Shown here: positions 17,988 through 26,038 of the stretch, in pieces | Position numbering within the stretch: the first letter of the stretch is position 1 | Layout of the letters: each line of letters begins with the position of its first letter | NCBI GenBank assembly: GCA_964636865.1 | Contig: CAZWVJ010000012.1 | Coordinates: forward strand, 1-50,390 | Direction of reading: 5' to 3' | Length of the DNA stretch: 50,390 bases | Source of the DNA: B1SED10-75 sp964636865 | GTDB lineage: Bacteria > Bacillota > Dethiobacteria > DTU022 > PWGO01 | Made by a program: the position numbers and the translations under genes | Notes under the pieces: generated by a model | Databases searched by the model: none | Seen by the model: only the letters and a program-made list of their open reading frames with translations | Told to the model about the DNA's origin: nothing

Positions 17988-19454
17988 TTACTCCCACTCA
18001 ATAGTGGCAGGCGGTTTAGAAGTAATATCATAGACCACACGGTTAATTTCTTCAATTTCTTCTATTATCCGGCGCGAAAGCCGATCAAGCAATTCATAAG
18101 GAAAAGGATACCACTCGGCAGTTGTAGAGTCCCGGCTGGTTACTGCCCTGAGTATGATAGGATAAGCATAAGTGCGCTGGTCACCGCTTACTCCCACCGA
18201 ACTTATTTGCGGCAATACCGCAAAAAACTGCCACAATTCATGCGTCAATCCTTCATATTTTATTTCTTCCTCAACTATAGCATTGGCCCGGCGGACAATT
18301 TTTACCTTTTCCGGGGTAATTTCTCCCAGAATTCTTACTCCCAATCCCGGTCCGGGAAAAGGAGGCCTCCAAACAATCTCTGCCGGCAGATCCATATATT
18401 CGGCCACCTGTCGAACTTCGTCTTTAAAAAGTTCTCGCACCGGTTCTATCAATTTCAAGTGCATTCTTTCCGGAAGGCCCCCTACATTATGGTGGGTTTT
18501 AATGGTTTCTCCCCCGGGGGAAAGGCTTTCTACAATATCGGGGTAAATGGTACCTTGCACCAAATAATCCACCCCTTCAAAACGGCCGGCTTCTCTTTCA
18601 AAAACTTTAATAAAATGCTCACCGATAATACGCCGTTTTTCTTCCGGATCTACAACTCCTTTCAGTTTATTTAAAAATTCACTTCTGGCATCTACCGAAA
18701 TTACGTTTAATTTATACTTGTCTCGAAAAGTCTGAACCACCTGTTCAGGTTCTCCTTCTCTCATGAGGCCGTGATCTACAAAAATACAAATTAACCTTTC
18801 CCCTATGGCTTGGGAAACTAAAAGCGCAGATACAGCAGAATCTATACCACCACTTAGCCCGCAAACCGCGAGTGCTTTTTCCGGGAAATTAGCTTTAATT
18901 TTATCTACGGTTTGATGAACAAAAGCGGCCGGAGTCCAGGTGGCCTCCAGTTTGGCTATATTGAAAAGAAAGTGATTCAATATCTCCATGGTACCTTCTT
19001 TGTCAGGGTATATGAGAGTAGCAAAAATATTTTGCTCCGGAGAAAATAGGGTTAATGGACTTCCCTCTGAGGTTCTTTCCAAAACTTGGTAACCCGGGGG
19101 TTCTTTTGTAATTTGTAATGCTTTCTCCACATTTTCTTTATAATTCTCTTCCTTGTCTGCGTTTAAATGCAAAAATTCAGTTCCACCCCATAAGCATTTC
19201 AAGCCGTAGCCGATGACCATCAAAGGAACATTCATTTCAAAAATGCCGCCATCTAACAAAGCTAAAACTTTTTCATCAATTTTACCCGGCCCTCCACTGA
19301 TAATTAAAGCCTGGGGCTCTCTCTGCTTAATCTCCTCCAGAGAAACCGAACAAGGTAATATTTCACTGTACACCCGGGCCTCTCTGATTTGACGGGCAAG
19401 TAATTGTGTATATTTTCCACCCAGATCAATAACAAGCGCTTTTTGAAAATCCAT
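17988..19454 (-). CDS. guaA: GMP synthase with a degenerate glutamine amidotransferase domain
   Basis: Converts XMP to GMP. The ATP-pyrophosphatase half is intact (CGLSGGIDSAVSAL, VDHGLMREGE, and the C-terminal dimerisation domain ending in KPPATIEWE). The N-terminal class I glutaminase domain is recognisable (KYTQLLARQIRE, IISGGPG) but catalytically dead: GICYG reads VIGYG with Gly82 in place of the nucleophile Cys, and the HPE motif reads YPD with Tyr149 and Asp151. The SHGD region is missing and the protein (488 residues) is shorter than usual. It should depend on free ammonia or on a separate glutaminase. It is the first gene of the purine cluster; AGGAG lies 5 nt before the ATG. Confidence 0.93.
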   Translation of the reverse strand: MDFQKALVIDLGGKYTQLLARQIREARVYSEILPCSVSLEEIKQREPQALIISGGPGKIDEKVLALLDGGIFEMNVPLMVIGYGLKCLWGGTEFLHLNADKEENYKENVEKALQITKEPPGYQVLERTSEGSPLTLFSPEQNIFATLIYPDKEGTMEILNHFLFNIAKLEATWTPAAFVHQTVDKIKANFPEKALAVCGLSGGIDSAVSALLVSQAIGERLICIFVDHGLMREGEPEQVVQTFRDKYKLNVISVDARSEFLNKLKGVVDPEEKRRIIGEHFIKVFEREAGRFEGVDYLVQGTIYPDIVESLSPGGETIKTHHNVGGLPERMHLKLIEPVRELFKDEVRQVAEYMDLPAEIVWRPPFPGPGLGVRILGEITPEKVKIVRRANAIVEEEIKYEGLTHELWQFFAVLPQISSVGVSGDQRTYAYPIILRAVTSRDSTTAEWYPFPYELLDRLSRRIIEEIEEINRVVYDITSKPPATIEWE

Positions 19455-19734
19455 ATATACTCCTATCTTAATTTGCAGATATTTATGTTCTATATTTTTA
19501 AAAATGCATTTTCCACATTTATATAGTTAACTTATTAACCAACATCATATAATTAAGTAAGCATAATCTTATTTCCTCCTTATTTGAAAGATTTTTTAAA
19601 AAAACTTACGATTGGTAAATAAATAAACCCAAAAATTACTTAATAACAAAGCAAAATATTAGATATTCTTAAAGCTTCAAATATATTTTTTATCAAATAT
19701 ATTCCATAAAATAAATAAAGAATAAATAAAGTTA
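19455..19734. other. AT-rich intergenic region between groEL and guaA
   Basis: About 280 bp, very AT-rich, with no convincing open reading frame. It is the likely promoter and leader region of guaA-purEF on the minus strand. I looked for a purine riboswitch core and did not see one; no clear -35/-10 pair stands out. Confidence 0.5.
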
Positions 19735-19769
19735 AAAAGGACTCGGCATCAGAAATCCGAGCCCTTTTT
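19735..19769 (-). terminator. Rho-independent terminator after groEL
   Basis: On the minus strand GGGCTCGG and CCGAGTCC form an 8-bp stem with one G-U pair around a 10-nt loop, followed by TTTTT. The G-U pair (an A-C mismatch on the other strand) supports use by the minus-strand groEL transcript. Confidence 0.85.
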
Positions 19770-19809
19770 CTATTTTTATCATAGGGAGAATGTGGAATTG
19801 GGGAATGGC

Positions 19810-21465
19810 TTACATCATTCCCATTCCTCCCATTCCTCCCATTCCTCCCATGTCTCCGCCGCCAGGCATGCCTGACTGAGATCCTTCTTCTTGTGGCTTA
19901 TCAGCTACAACTCCTTCTGTGGTGAGGAACATAGCAGCTATGCTGGAGGCATTTTGGATAGCAGAACGAACAACTTTTGCCGGGTCCACAATTCCTTCTT
20001 TCATCATATCAACAATTTCACCGTTTATAGCATTGAAACCCACGCCCGGCTTTTCGGACTTCATTTTTTCTACAATTACTGATCCTTCCGCACCGGAATT
20101 TTCGGCAATCATTTTCAGAGGCTCTTCCAGGGCTTTCCGAACTATTGCAGCCCCTGTAAACTCATCGCCTTTAAGTTCTTTCTCTAATCTGTCCACACCG
20201 GAAGCTATATTTAGATAAGTTACACCTCCGCCGGAAACAAGTCCTTCTTCCACTGCCGCGCGGGTGGCAGAAAGGGCATCTTCGATGCGAAGTTTTTTCT
20301 CTTTCATCTCTGTTTCCGTTGCCGCACCTACTTCAACAACTGCAACTCCGCCTGCCAACTTGGCCAAACGTTCCTGTAGTTTTTCCCGATCAAAATCCGA
20401 GGTAGTATCTTCCATCTGGGTTCTTATTTGTTTAATCCGCTTTTCAATATCTTCAGAAGAACCATTACCATCTACAATAACCGTTTCTTCCTTACTTATA
20501 CGTACTTGACGTGCCCTGCCTAACATAGATATATCTACATTTTTCAATTCAATGCCCAAATCATCGGATGCGACCTGACCACCGGTTAAAATAGCTATAT
20601 CTTCCAGCATTGCTTTCCGGCGATCGCCAAAACCGGGCGCTTTTACTGCTACACAGGTAAAGGTGCCGCGTAATTTATTAACCACCAAAGTTGCCAGTGC
20701 TTCACCTTCCACCTCTTCAGCAATCAGCAGCAATTGCTTGCCTTGCTGCACTATTTTTTCTAATAAGGGAAGAATATCATGGACATTGCCTATTTTTTGA
20801 TCGGTTAACAAAATATAAGGATCATCCAGCACAGACTCCATCTTTTCGGTATCAGTTACCATATAAGGGGAAATATAGCCGCGGTCGAACTGCATTCCTT
20901 CCACGACTTTTAAATCGGTTGTAAACCCTTTGGATTCCTCTACCGTGATGACACCGTCTTTGCCAACCTTCTCCATGGCATCGGCAATAAGTTCGCCGAT
21001 AGTTTCATCATCAGCTGAAATAGCCGCAACTTGTGAAATAGCTTCGCGTGTTTCTACCGGCTTGCTAAGTTTTTCCAGATCGTCAAGAACAGCTGTCACT
21101 GCCTTTTCTATACCGCGCTTCAGAATCATGGGGTTAGCACCGGCAGTAACATTCTTAATGCCTTCTCGAATAATGGCCTGAGCCAATATAGCAGCAGTGG
21201 TGGTACCATCACCGGCGATATCATTGGTTTTGGTAGCTACTTCTTTTACCAATTGTGCTCCTAGATTTTCTACCGGATCCTCTAATTCAATTTCCCTGGC
21301 AATAGTTACCCCGTCGTTAATAATTTGCGGAGAGCCAAACTTTTTATCAAGAACAATATTACGGCCTTTTGGCCCTAATGTGACCTTAACAGTATCTGCT
21401 AAAGAATTTACTCCCCTTTCCAGAGCACGGCGAGCCTCTTCTCTAAACAACAATTGTTTACTCAT
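19810..21465 (-). CDS. groEL: 60-kDa chaperonin GroEL
   Basis: ATP-driven folding chamber subunit. It is 551 residues with the ATP-binding VTLGPKGRNIVLDKKFGSP, GDGTTTAAILAQ and SGGGV segments, and ends in the typical GGM repeat tail. The ribosome binding site AGGAGG precedes the ATG. It follows groES by 61 nt in a heat-shock operon controlled by CIRCE. Confidence 0.98.
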   Translation of the reverse strand: MSKQLLFREEARRALERGVNSLADTVKVTLGPKGRNIVLDKKFGSPQIINDGVTIAREIELEDPVENLGAQLVKEVATKTNDIAGDGTTTAAILAQAIIREGIKNVTAGANPMILKRGIEKAVTAVLDDLEKLSKPVETREAISQVAAISADDETIGELIADAMEKVGKDGVITVEESKGFTTDLKVVEGMQFDRGYISPYMVTDTEKMESVLDDPYILLTDQKIGNVHDILPLLEKIVQQGKQLLLIAEEVEGEALATLVVNKLRGTFTCVAVKAPGFGDRRKAMLEDIAILTGGQVASDDLGIELKNVDISMLGRARQVRISKEETVIVDGNGSSEDIEKRIKQIRTQMEDTTSDFDREKLQERLAKLAGGVAVVEVGAATETEMKEKKLRIEDALSATRAAVEEGLVSGGGVTYLNIASGVDRLEKELKGDEFTGAAIVRKALEEPLKMIAENSGAEGSVIVEKMKSEKPGVGFNAINGEIVDMMKEGIVDPAKVVRSAIQNASSIAAMFLTTEGVVADKPQEEGSQSGMPGGGDMGGMGGMGGMGMM

Positions 21466-21526
21466 TTTCTATTACCTCCTTATTATTTTTCTGGTATTGG
21501 TATAATCTTATAAAGCCAAAACTTTC

Positions 21527-21814
21527 TTACTCAACCAGGGCCAAAATATCATCTTGACGTAAAATTAAATAGTCTTCACCCTCTACTTTTACTTCTGTTC
21601 CGGCAAATTTTGAATAAAGCACTTTATCTCCTGCTTTAACTTCCATAGTCAATTTAGTACCATCATTTAACACCTTTCCACTCCCTACTGCAACAACTTC
21701 ACCTTCCTGCGGCCTTTCCTTGGCCTGGTCAGGCAATACAATTCCACTGGCTGTTTTTTCTTCAGCTTCAATTACCTTTACAACTACCCGATCTCCCAGC
21801 GGCTTTAATTTCAT
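21527..21814 (-). CDS. groES: 10-kDa co-chaperonin GroES
   Basis: Caps the GroEL ring. It is 95 residues from the ATG at 21814, chosen because AGGAGG lies upstream at the right distance and the protein then begins with the family-typical KLKPLGDRV. The mobile loop (EEKTASGIVLPDQAKE) and the VLYSKFAGTEVK segment are present. An extended in-frame start 20 codons earlier would run into the leader and is rejected. Confidence 0.97.
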   Translation of the reverse strand: MKLKPLGDRVVVKVIEAEEKTASGIVLPDQAKERPQEGEVVAVGSGKVLNDGTKLTMEVKAGDKVLYSKFAGTEVKVEGEDYLILRQDDILALVE

Positions 21815-21857
21815 TTTTGGAAACCTCCTTTTTTTGATTGTTAACTTGTATTGCTTA

Positions 21858-21884
21858 TCAGCACTCACCTCCACAGAGTGCTAA
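21858..21884 (-). promoter_or_regulatory. CIRCE operator (HrcA binding site)
   Basis: The inverted repeat TCAGCACTC-N9-GAGTGCTAA matches the CIRCE consensus TTAGCACTC-N9-GAGTGCTAA with one mismatch. It lies just downstream of the groESL promoter, the normal place for HrcA repression. No hrcA gene is in this window. Confidence 0.92.
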
Positions 21885-21888
21885 TAAG

Positions 21889-21917
21889 ATAATATTAAAA
21901 ACCCTTTTCCTATTCAA
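21889..21917 (-). promoter_or_regulatory. Sigma-A promoter of groES-groEL
   Basis: On the minus strand TTGAAT (21917-21912), a 17-nt spacer, and TATTAT (21894-21889). The expected transcription start falls at the edge of the CIRCE element. Confidence 0.75.
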
Positions 21918-22022
21918 CAGCAAATTATAGGCAATATTATAGGTATATTGTTTTTATTATAGAATATCTACTTTATTGGGCGTTTTTCTTTAAATATCTC
22001 TTTATTTGATATATTTTTCCGG

Positions 22023-22196
22023 TTAAAAACATCCTAAACTACAATTTACTATTTTAATTCCTAATTTATTACAAGCCTCTCCTACTTTCGATGGCTCGCA
22101 ATCAAGCCTGGATGCCAATTTTAAAGCTTCGGAACAAGATATTCTGCTGTCTTCGGCAGCTTCTTTCACCTTCTCTTCAATATAGTCTTTTTCCAT
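22023..22196 (-). CDS. Small conserved protein with C-terminal CSLGCF
   Basis: A 57-residue acidic protein. The ATG at 22196 is preceded by GGGGGTG at the right distance, so I use it rather than a start 12 codons earlier. The sequence is mostly helical, with Cys in RISCSEAL, LDCEPS and GEACNKLG and a final NCSLGCF. I recall similar short proteins ending in a Cys-x-Leu-Gly-Cys-Phe tail in other anaerobic Firmicutes. The cysteines suggest metal or Fe-S binding or a regulatory role, but no function is established here. It stands alone, divergent from the DUF362 gene. Confidence 0.7.
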   Translation of the reverse strand: MEKDYIEEKVKEAAEDSRISCSEALKLASRLDCEPSKVGEACNKLGIKIVNCSLGCF

Positions 22197-22344
22197 ATTT
22201 TCACCCCCTTGTATGCTATGAGCAGCATCCAATTAGTATGTAATCCGGTTAACTGCTTGACAACATACCGCTGCTCTATTTTGCCCTCCATGGAATTTCT
22301 TATCTACCCAATCTACTATTAGGATATTATTTAGTCTAACATAT

Positions 22345-22373
22345 TTGTGGCAAGTATAGTTTAATGATATTAT
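22345..22373 (+). promoter_or_regulatory. Putative sigma-A promoter of the DUF362 gene
   Basis: TTGTGG (22345-22350), a 17-nt spacer, and TATTAT (22368-22373), about 40 bp before the start codon at 22412. Confidence 0.45.
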
Positions 22374-22411
22374 TTAATCATTACAAGGGTTAAGGAGGCC
22401 TTTACGTTTAA

Positions 22412-23704
22412 ATGGAAAATTTAAAAAAAGTAAGCATTCTAAAAGTAAAAAACACACTTTATGAATCTGTAAAAGAAATATTCGATAATCACGGAGGATT
22501 AAAGACGCTCCTTCAGGGACGAAAACGTGCTATCATTAAAATTAATGCGGTAAATTCACATCCCGAAACTTATACCAACCCCGCAGTGCTGGAGGCAGTA
22601 ATCAGAAATATACAGGATCAAGGAATATCAGATATCCGGGTCGTAGAAAATTGTACTCAGGGTAATTTTACCCGCATGGTCTTCTCCATTACCGAGATAG
22701 GTGATGTTTGCCGTCGCACAGGAGCCAAAGCAGTTTTTTTGGATGAGGGGCCTACTTGCGAACTAAAGCTTCCCGGAATAGAAAAAACAGCCGGATTTAA
22801 CCGGTGGCTAACTCAGGAATTAAACTCCGAAAAACATAAAAATGAAGTTTTTTTCCTCAATCTGCCCAAATTAAAAACTCATTCCATGTCGGTGGTTACG
22901 CTGGGAACAAAAAATCTTCTGGGTTTAATGGCTCAGCAAGATCGTATGTATGATCACAATTATAACTTACACGAAATGTTGGCCTCCCTGGGTCAATTAT
23001 TTCCTCCCGATTTTACACTTATAGATGGCTTGAAAGTGGTTTTTCACGGTCATTACCCTCCGGCCAAGCTGCTCTCCCAATGCACTGAATCTCTCAATCT
23101 TTTAATAGGCGGGCCGCATATGCTTGCTGTAGATCTGGTGGGGGCCAGGATTATGGGATACGAAGCCGCGGAAATAAAACATTTGTCCCTTGCCAAAGAA
23201 AAACTGGGACCATGTGATTTGGAAAATATTCAAATTGAAGGGGATATTTCCACTTTTCAAACCAGATATCCATATACTTTTTTGCCCGAATTTCCTGCGG
23301 ATGTGGAAATTTATAAAGGGGAAGAGCAGTGTTGTCCCGAAGGGTGCTATAGCAATACCATGGCTTTATTGCAGCTTCTTTATCTTGATCATAACGGAAA
23401 AGGCGGATTCAATATTCTCATGGGAAAGGGGTTTACGAAAGAAGTTCTTGAGCAAATCAAGCCCCCACTTTTACTTGCCGGGGACTGCGCTATCGATGAA
23501 GCTAAAAGTTATTTAGAGGAAAAGCATGGTTCCGGATATATTTGGGAAACTCCGGCTTGCAACGACCTCTGTTCAACTATTAAAGCATTGTCTTCATTGA
23601 TGAAAGTAAAAACAACACAAATGGTCCCACTTAACCCCGTCAAGAGTTTCTATCTACTGGCAATAGCCAGGTTAAAAGGCAGTAGAGCCCGAGTTCCCAT
23701 TTAA
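22412..23704 (+). CDS. DUF362 domain-containing protein
   Basis: A 430-residue protein of the DUF362 family. The N-terminal domain has IKINAVNSHPETYTNPAVLEA and the core has NLPKLKTHSMSVVTLGTKNLLGL, both typical. The C-terminal 130 residues carry Cys pairs (EQCCPEGC near 310; ACNDLC near 397) that may bind metal, but no classic ferredoxin CxxCxxC repeat is present. The function of the family is not well established; some members accompany Fe-S or corrinoid proteins. AAGGAGG lies 13 nt before the ATG, which is rather far. It is probably monocistronic, 190 bp before the next gene. Confidence 0.85.
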   Translation: MENLKKVSILKVKNTLYESVKEIFDNHGGLKTLLQGRKRAIIKINAVNSHPETYTNPAVLEAVIRNIQDQGISDIRVVENCTQGNFTRMVFSITEIGDVCRRTGAKAVFLDEGPTCELKLPGIEKTAGFNRWLTQELNSEKHKNEVFFLNLPKLKTHSMSVVTLGTKNLLGLMAQQDRMYDHNYNLHEMLASLGQLFPPDFTLIDGLKVVFHGHYPPAKLLSQCTESLNLLIGGPHMLAVDLVGARIMGYEAAEIKHLSLAKEKLGPCDLENIQIEGDISTFQTRYPYTFLPEFPADVEIYKGEEQCCPEGCYSNTMALLQLLYLDHNGKGGFNILMGKGFTKEVLEQIKPPLLLAGDCAIDEAKSYLEEKHGSGYIWETPACNDLCSTIKALSSLMKVKTTQMVPLNPVKSFYLLAIARLKGSRARVPI

Positions 23705-23895
23705 AAACATGCAACGTTTTCTATTGGTTGAGCTTTTCTTATAAAGAATATGTCTAAAACACCCTCTTATTAATTAATTTAAACAGATTAAATTAAGCAT
23801 ATTTGCTTTTTAACAAAGGAAAAAAGTTATACCTGGCGAATAAAATTTAACGAAATAAATATCAACTTGCAATAAAAAGGCAAAAGGGCACTTTC

Positions 23896-24699
23896 ATGTT
23901 AGTGGAAAACTATAAAGAAGCAATAAAAAATCTGTTTTTAAAGCTGCTGCAGGGCTCTTTTATTGGAATATCCTTGGTGCTGCCGGGTATGAGCGGCGGG
24001 ACAGCTTTAATAATCCTGGGCCTTTATAGAAATTTTCTTAAAGATATATCGGGGCTAAAAATAAAAAGGTATATTCTTATTGGGATAGGAATAGCTCTGG
24101 GAGTTTTAGTATGCGCTTTATTTATCACCCGCCTATTAGATTACTATCCTGATTTACTGGTTTCCTTTCTTATGGGTATGCTCATCGCTTCCATCAGAAT
24201 TGTCTTCGCTCCTTTAAGTAGAGATCAACTACGTATCTTCTACCTGTTTTTTGCCCTGATTGGTTTTGTAGCCGCCTGGACTGTAGTAGGTGAGCCCATT
24301 GCCCAGGTCCCGGATACGCCGGATGAGTCAATTTTTATGTTTTTTACAGGGGGGGTATTAACCAGTGCTACAATGCTGCTTCCCGGTGTATCAGGCAGTT
24401 CCATCCTTATAATAATAAATTTATATGATAATCTTTTGCAAGCCGTTGTTAACTTTGAAATTTGGCCCAGTTTAGTTTTTTTCATTCTGGGTTTGGCAAT
24501 AGGGGTTATTCTTTTCGCCCGTCTCATCCTAAGCCTTTATAATCGTTTCCAGGGGGCTGTATCTTTTTTGCTTGCCGGTTTACTTCTGGGTTCAACCAAA
24601 GCTCTAATCCCCGGGTCATTTGGGCCGGATGTAATATTTTTTGCCATGGCCGGTTTTTTAATTATTTTCTTGCTCACCGGTAAAAAGGCTGCTCCCTAA
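23896..24699 (+). CDS. DUF368 family polytopic membrane protein
   Basis: A 267-residue membrane protein with about eight hydrophobic segments. Two similar Gly-rich loops, PGMSGGTALIILGLY near residue 32 and PGVSGSSILIIINLYDN near 157, suggest an internally duplicated, inverted-repeat transporter fold as in other DUF368 proteins. Members of this family have been linked to undecaprenyl-phosphate translocation, but the sequence alone does not show the substrate. The ribosome binding site is poor. The 190 bp upstream are AT-rich without a clear promoter. Confidence 0.85.
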   Translation: MLVENYKEAIKNLFLKLLQGSFIGISLVLPGMSGGTALIILGLYRNFLKDISGLKIKRYILIGIGIALGVLVCALFITRLLDYYPDLLVSFLMGMLIASIRIVFAPLSRDQLRIFYLFFALIGFVAAWTVVGEPIAQVPDTPDESIFMFFTGGVLTSATMLLPGVSGSSILIIINLYDNLLQAVVNFEIWPSLVFFILGLAIGVILFARLILSLYNRFQGAVSFLLAGLLLGSTKALIPGSFGPDVIFFAMAGFLIIFLLTGKKAAP

Positions 24700-24757
24700 T
24701 ATAATCCTCAAGAAAAGTTTCCCTATGCTTAAATTAAACATTTTTCTTCTAAAATAA

Positions 24758-24790
24758 AACTGCCCGTTCTTCTCCAAGGAGCGGGCAGTT
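24758..24790 (-). terminator. Rho-independent terminator after the SCP2-type thiolase gene
   Basis: The 9-bp perfect stem AACTGCCCG/CGGGCAGTT is followed on the minus strand by TTATTTT. It may also stop the convergent DUF368 transcript, although the plus-strand T-run is weak. Confidence 0.8.
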
Positions 24791-24831
24791 CTATTAAAGT
24801 TCGATTACTAAACCCATAATATAAAAAATAA

Positions 24832-26037
24832 TCAGTCTTTCCCCAAAATAGCTACACTGCAAATGTTTTGGGTAGGGATACCTCCCAAATTATGAGTTAA
24901 CCCTTTTTTAGCTCCTTTTACCAGCCTTTCCTCGGGCCACCTTTGCAGGAGTTGATTATATACTTCATAAATCATCCGTAAACCTGAAGCGCCAATAGGA
25001 TGCCCAAAACACTTCAATCCGCCGTCTACCTGACAGGGAACCTCACCATCCAAATCGTAGAAACCGTTTAATACATCTTCCGGAGCCTGGCCCGGGGGTG
25101 AAATATGTAAATCTTCCATAGTCACCATCTCTGTGATGGAAAAACAGTCGTGCACTTCCATCAAGTCGATTTCTTCCCGCGGATTTTCTACGCCAGCTTC
25201 TTCGTATGCTTTGCGAGAGGCAATTCGGGTAGTAAAAGTCCCGGCTCCGTCCCATTCGTTATACATTGATTCTTCTCCTGAACTAACTGAAATCTGAAGA
25301 GATTTTACTTTTACAATATCTTGATTGGGTTTCATTTTAGCTGCAATTTCCGGGGTGGTAATAATGGCCATAGCTGAACCATCACTTACACCACAACAAT
25401 CAAATAACCCTAATGGATATGCGACATACGGTGAACCCATAATCTGTTCTTTGCTTACCGGCCTTCTCAAGTGTGCCCGCGGATTCATTGCTCCATTTTG
25501 GTGGCTTTTCCAGGAAATGTGAGTAATAGCTTCCTTGATTTTATCCATGGGAATATTATACTTGGCGGCATAAGCAGTTGCCAGTTGGGCAAAAAAGCCG
25601 GGTGCAGTTGCATTTGGACCGATTAAACTGGCAAATTGTCCAAAAATTGGGGAATCCGGTAATCCACCGTAGCCGGTATCCTTTAGTTTTTCAATTCCCA
25701 CTGCCAGCACCAGATCATAAGCGCCCGCTGCCACCGCATAACTGGCATTCCTAAAAGCTTCGGTGCCGGATGCGCAAAAGTTATCCACCCGGGTTACGCC
25801 GATCATGGGCAAATGCAGGGCGCCGCTCAGATAATACCCCCCCTTGCCGATATTGATTTCATCAAGGTGATTGCCTACCCATGCTGCCTGGATATCATTT
25901 TTTACTACTCCTGCATCTTCAAGGCATTCTTGGAATGCTTCCAGAAGCAAATCACTGGAGTTTTTTTCCCAATGTTCGTCAAATTTGGTGCAGCCCATAC
26001 CCAGGATGGCAACTTTATCTCTAATCCCTTCGGCCAT
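24832..26037 (-). CDS. SCP2-type thiolase (acyl-CoA acetyltransferase family)
   Basis: A 401-residue thiolase-superfamily protein of the SCP2/archaeal type. The nucleophile Cys88 in NFCASGTEAF is present. So are VHDCFSITEM, the GLKCFGHPIGASG His motif and the Gly-rich LTHNLGGIPTQN. The start at 26037 is used because GGAGGTG lies 7 nt upstream; earlier in-frame starts would lie inside the preceding gene. It begins 1 nt after the stop of an HMG-CoA-synthase-like/DUF35 fusion gene, so the two products very likely form a complex, as thiolase, HMG-CoA synthase and DUF35 proteins do in archaea, or BbsA/BbsB in toluene degraders. The beta-ketoacyl substrate is unknown. Confidence 0.9.
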   Translation of the reverse strand: MAEGIRDKVAILGMGCTKFDEHWEKNSSDLLLEAFQECLEDAGVVKNDIQAAWVGNHLDEINIGKGGYYLSGALHLPMIGVTRVDNFCASGTEAFRNASYAVAAGAYDLVLAVGIEKLKDTGYGGLPDSPIFGQFASLIGPNATAPGFFAQLATAYAAKYNIPMDKIKEAITHISWKSHQNGAMNPRAHLRRPVSKEQIMGSPYVAYPLGLFDCCGVSDGSAMAIITTPEIAAKMKPNQDIVKVKSLQISVSSGEESMYNEWDGAGTFTTRIASRKAYEEAGVENPREEIDLMEVHDCFSITEMVTMEDLHISPPGQAPEDVLNGFYDLDGEVPCQVDGGLKCFGHPIGASGLRMIYEVYNQLLQRWPEERLVKGAKKGLTHNLGGIPTQNICSVAILGKD

Positions 26038-26038
26038 T

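Noticed and set aside
17970..18674. 234-codon plus-strand frame opposite guaA
   Set aside because: Antisense shadow of a well-conserved synthetase domain; low-complexity Phe/Tyr/Arg product and no ribosome binding site.
19455..19734. Possible purine riboswitch before guaA-purEF
   Set aside because: I looked on the minus strand for the conserved three-way-junction core and found only AT-rich sequence without it.
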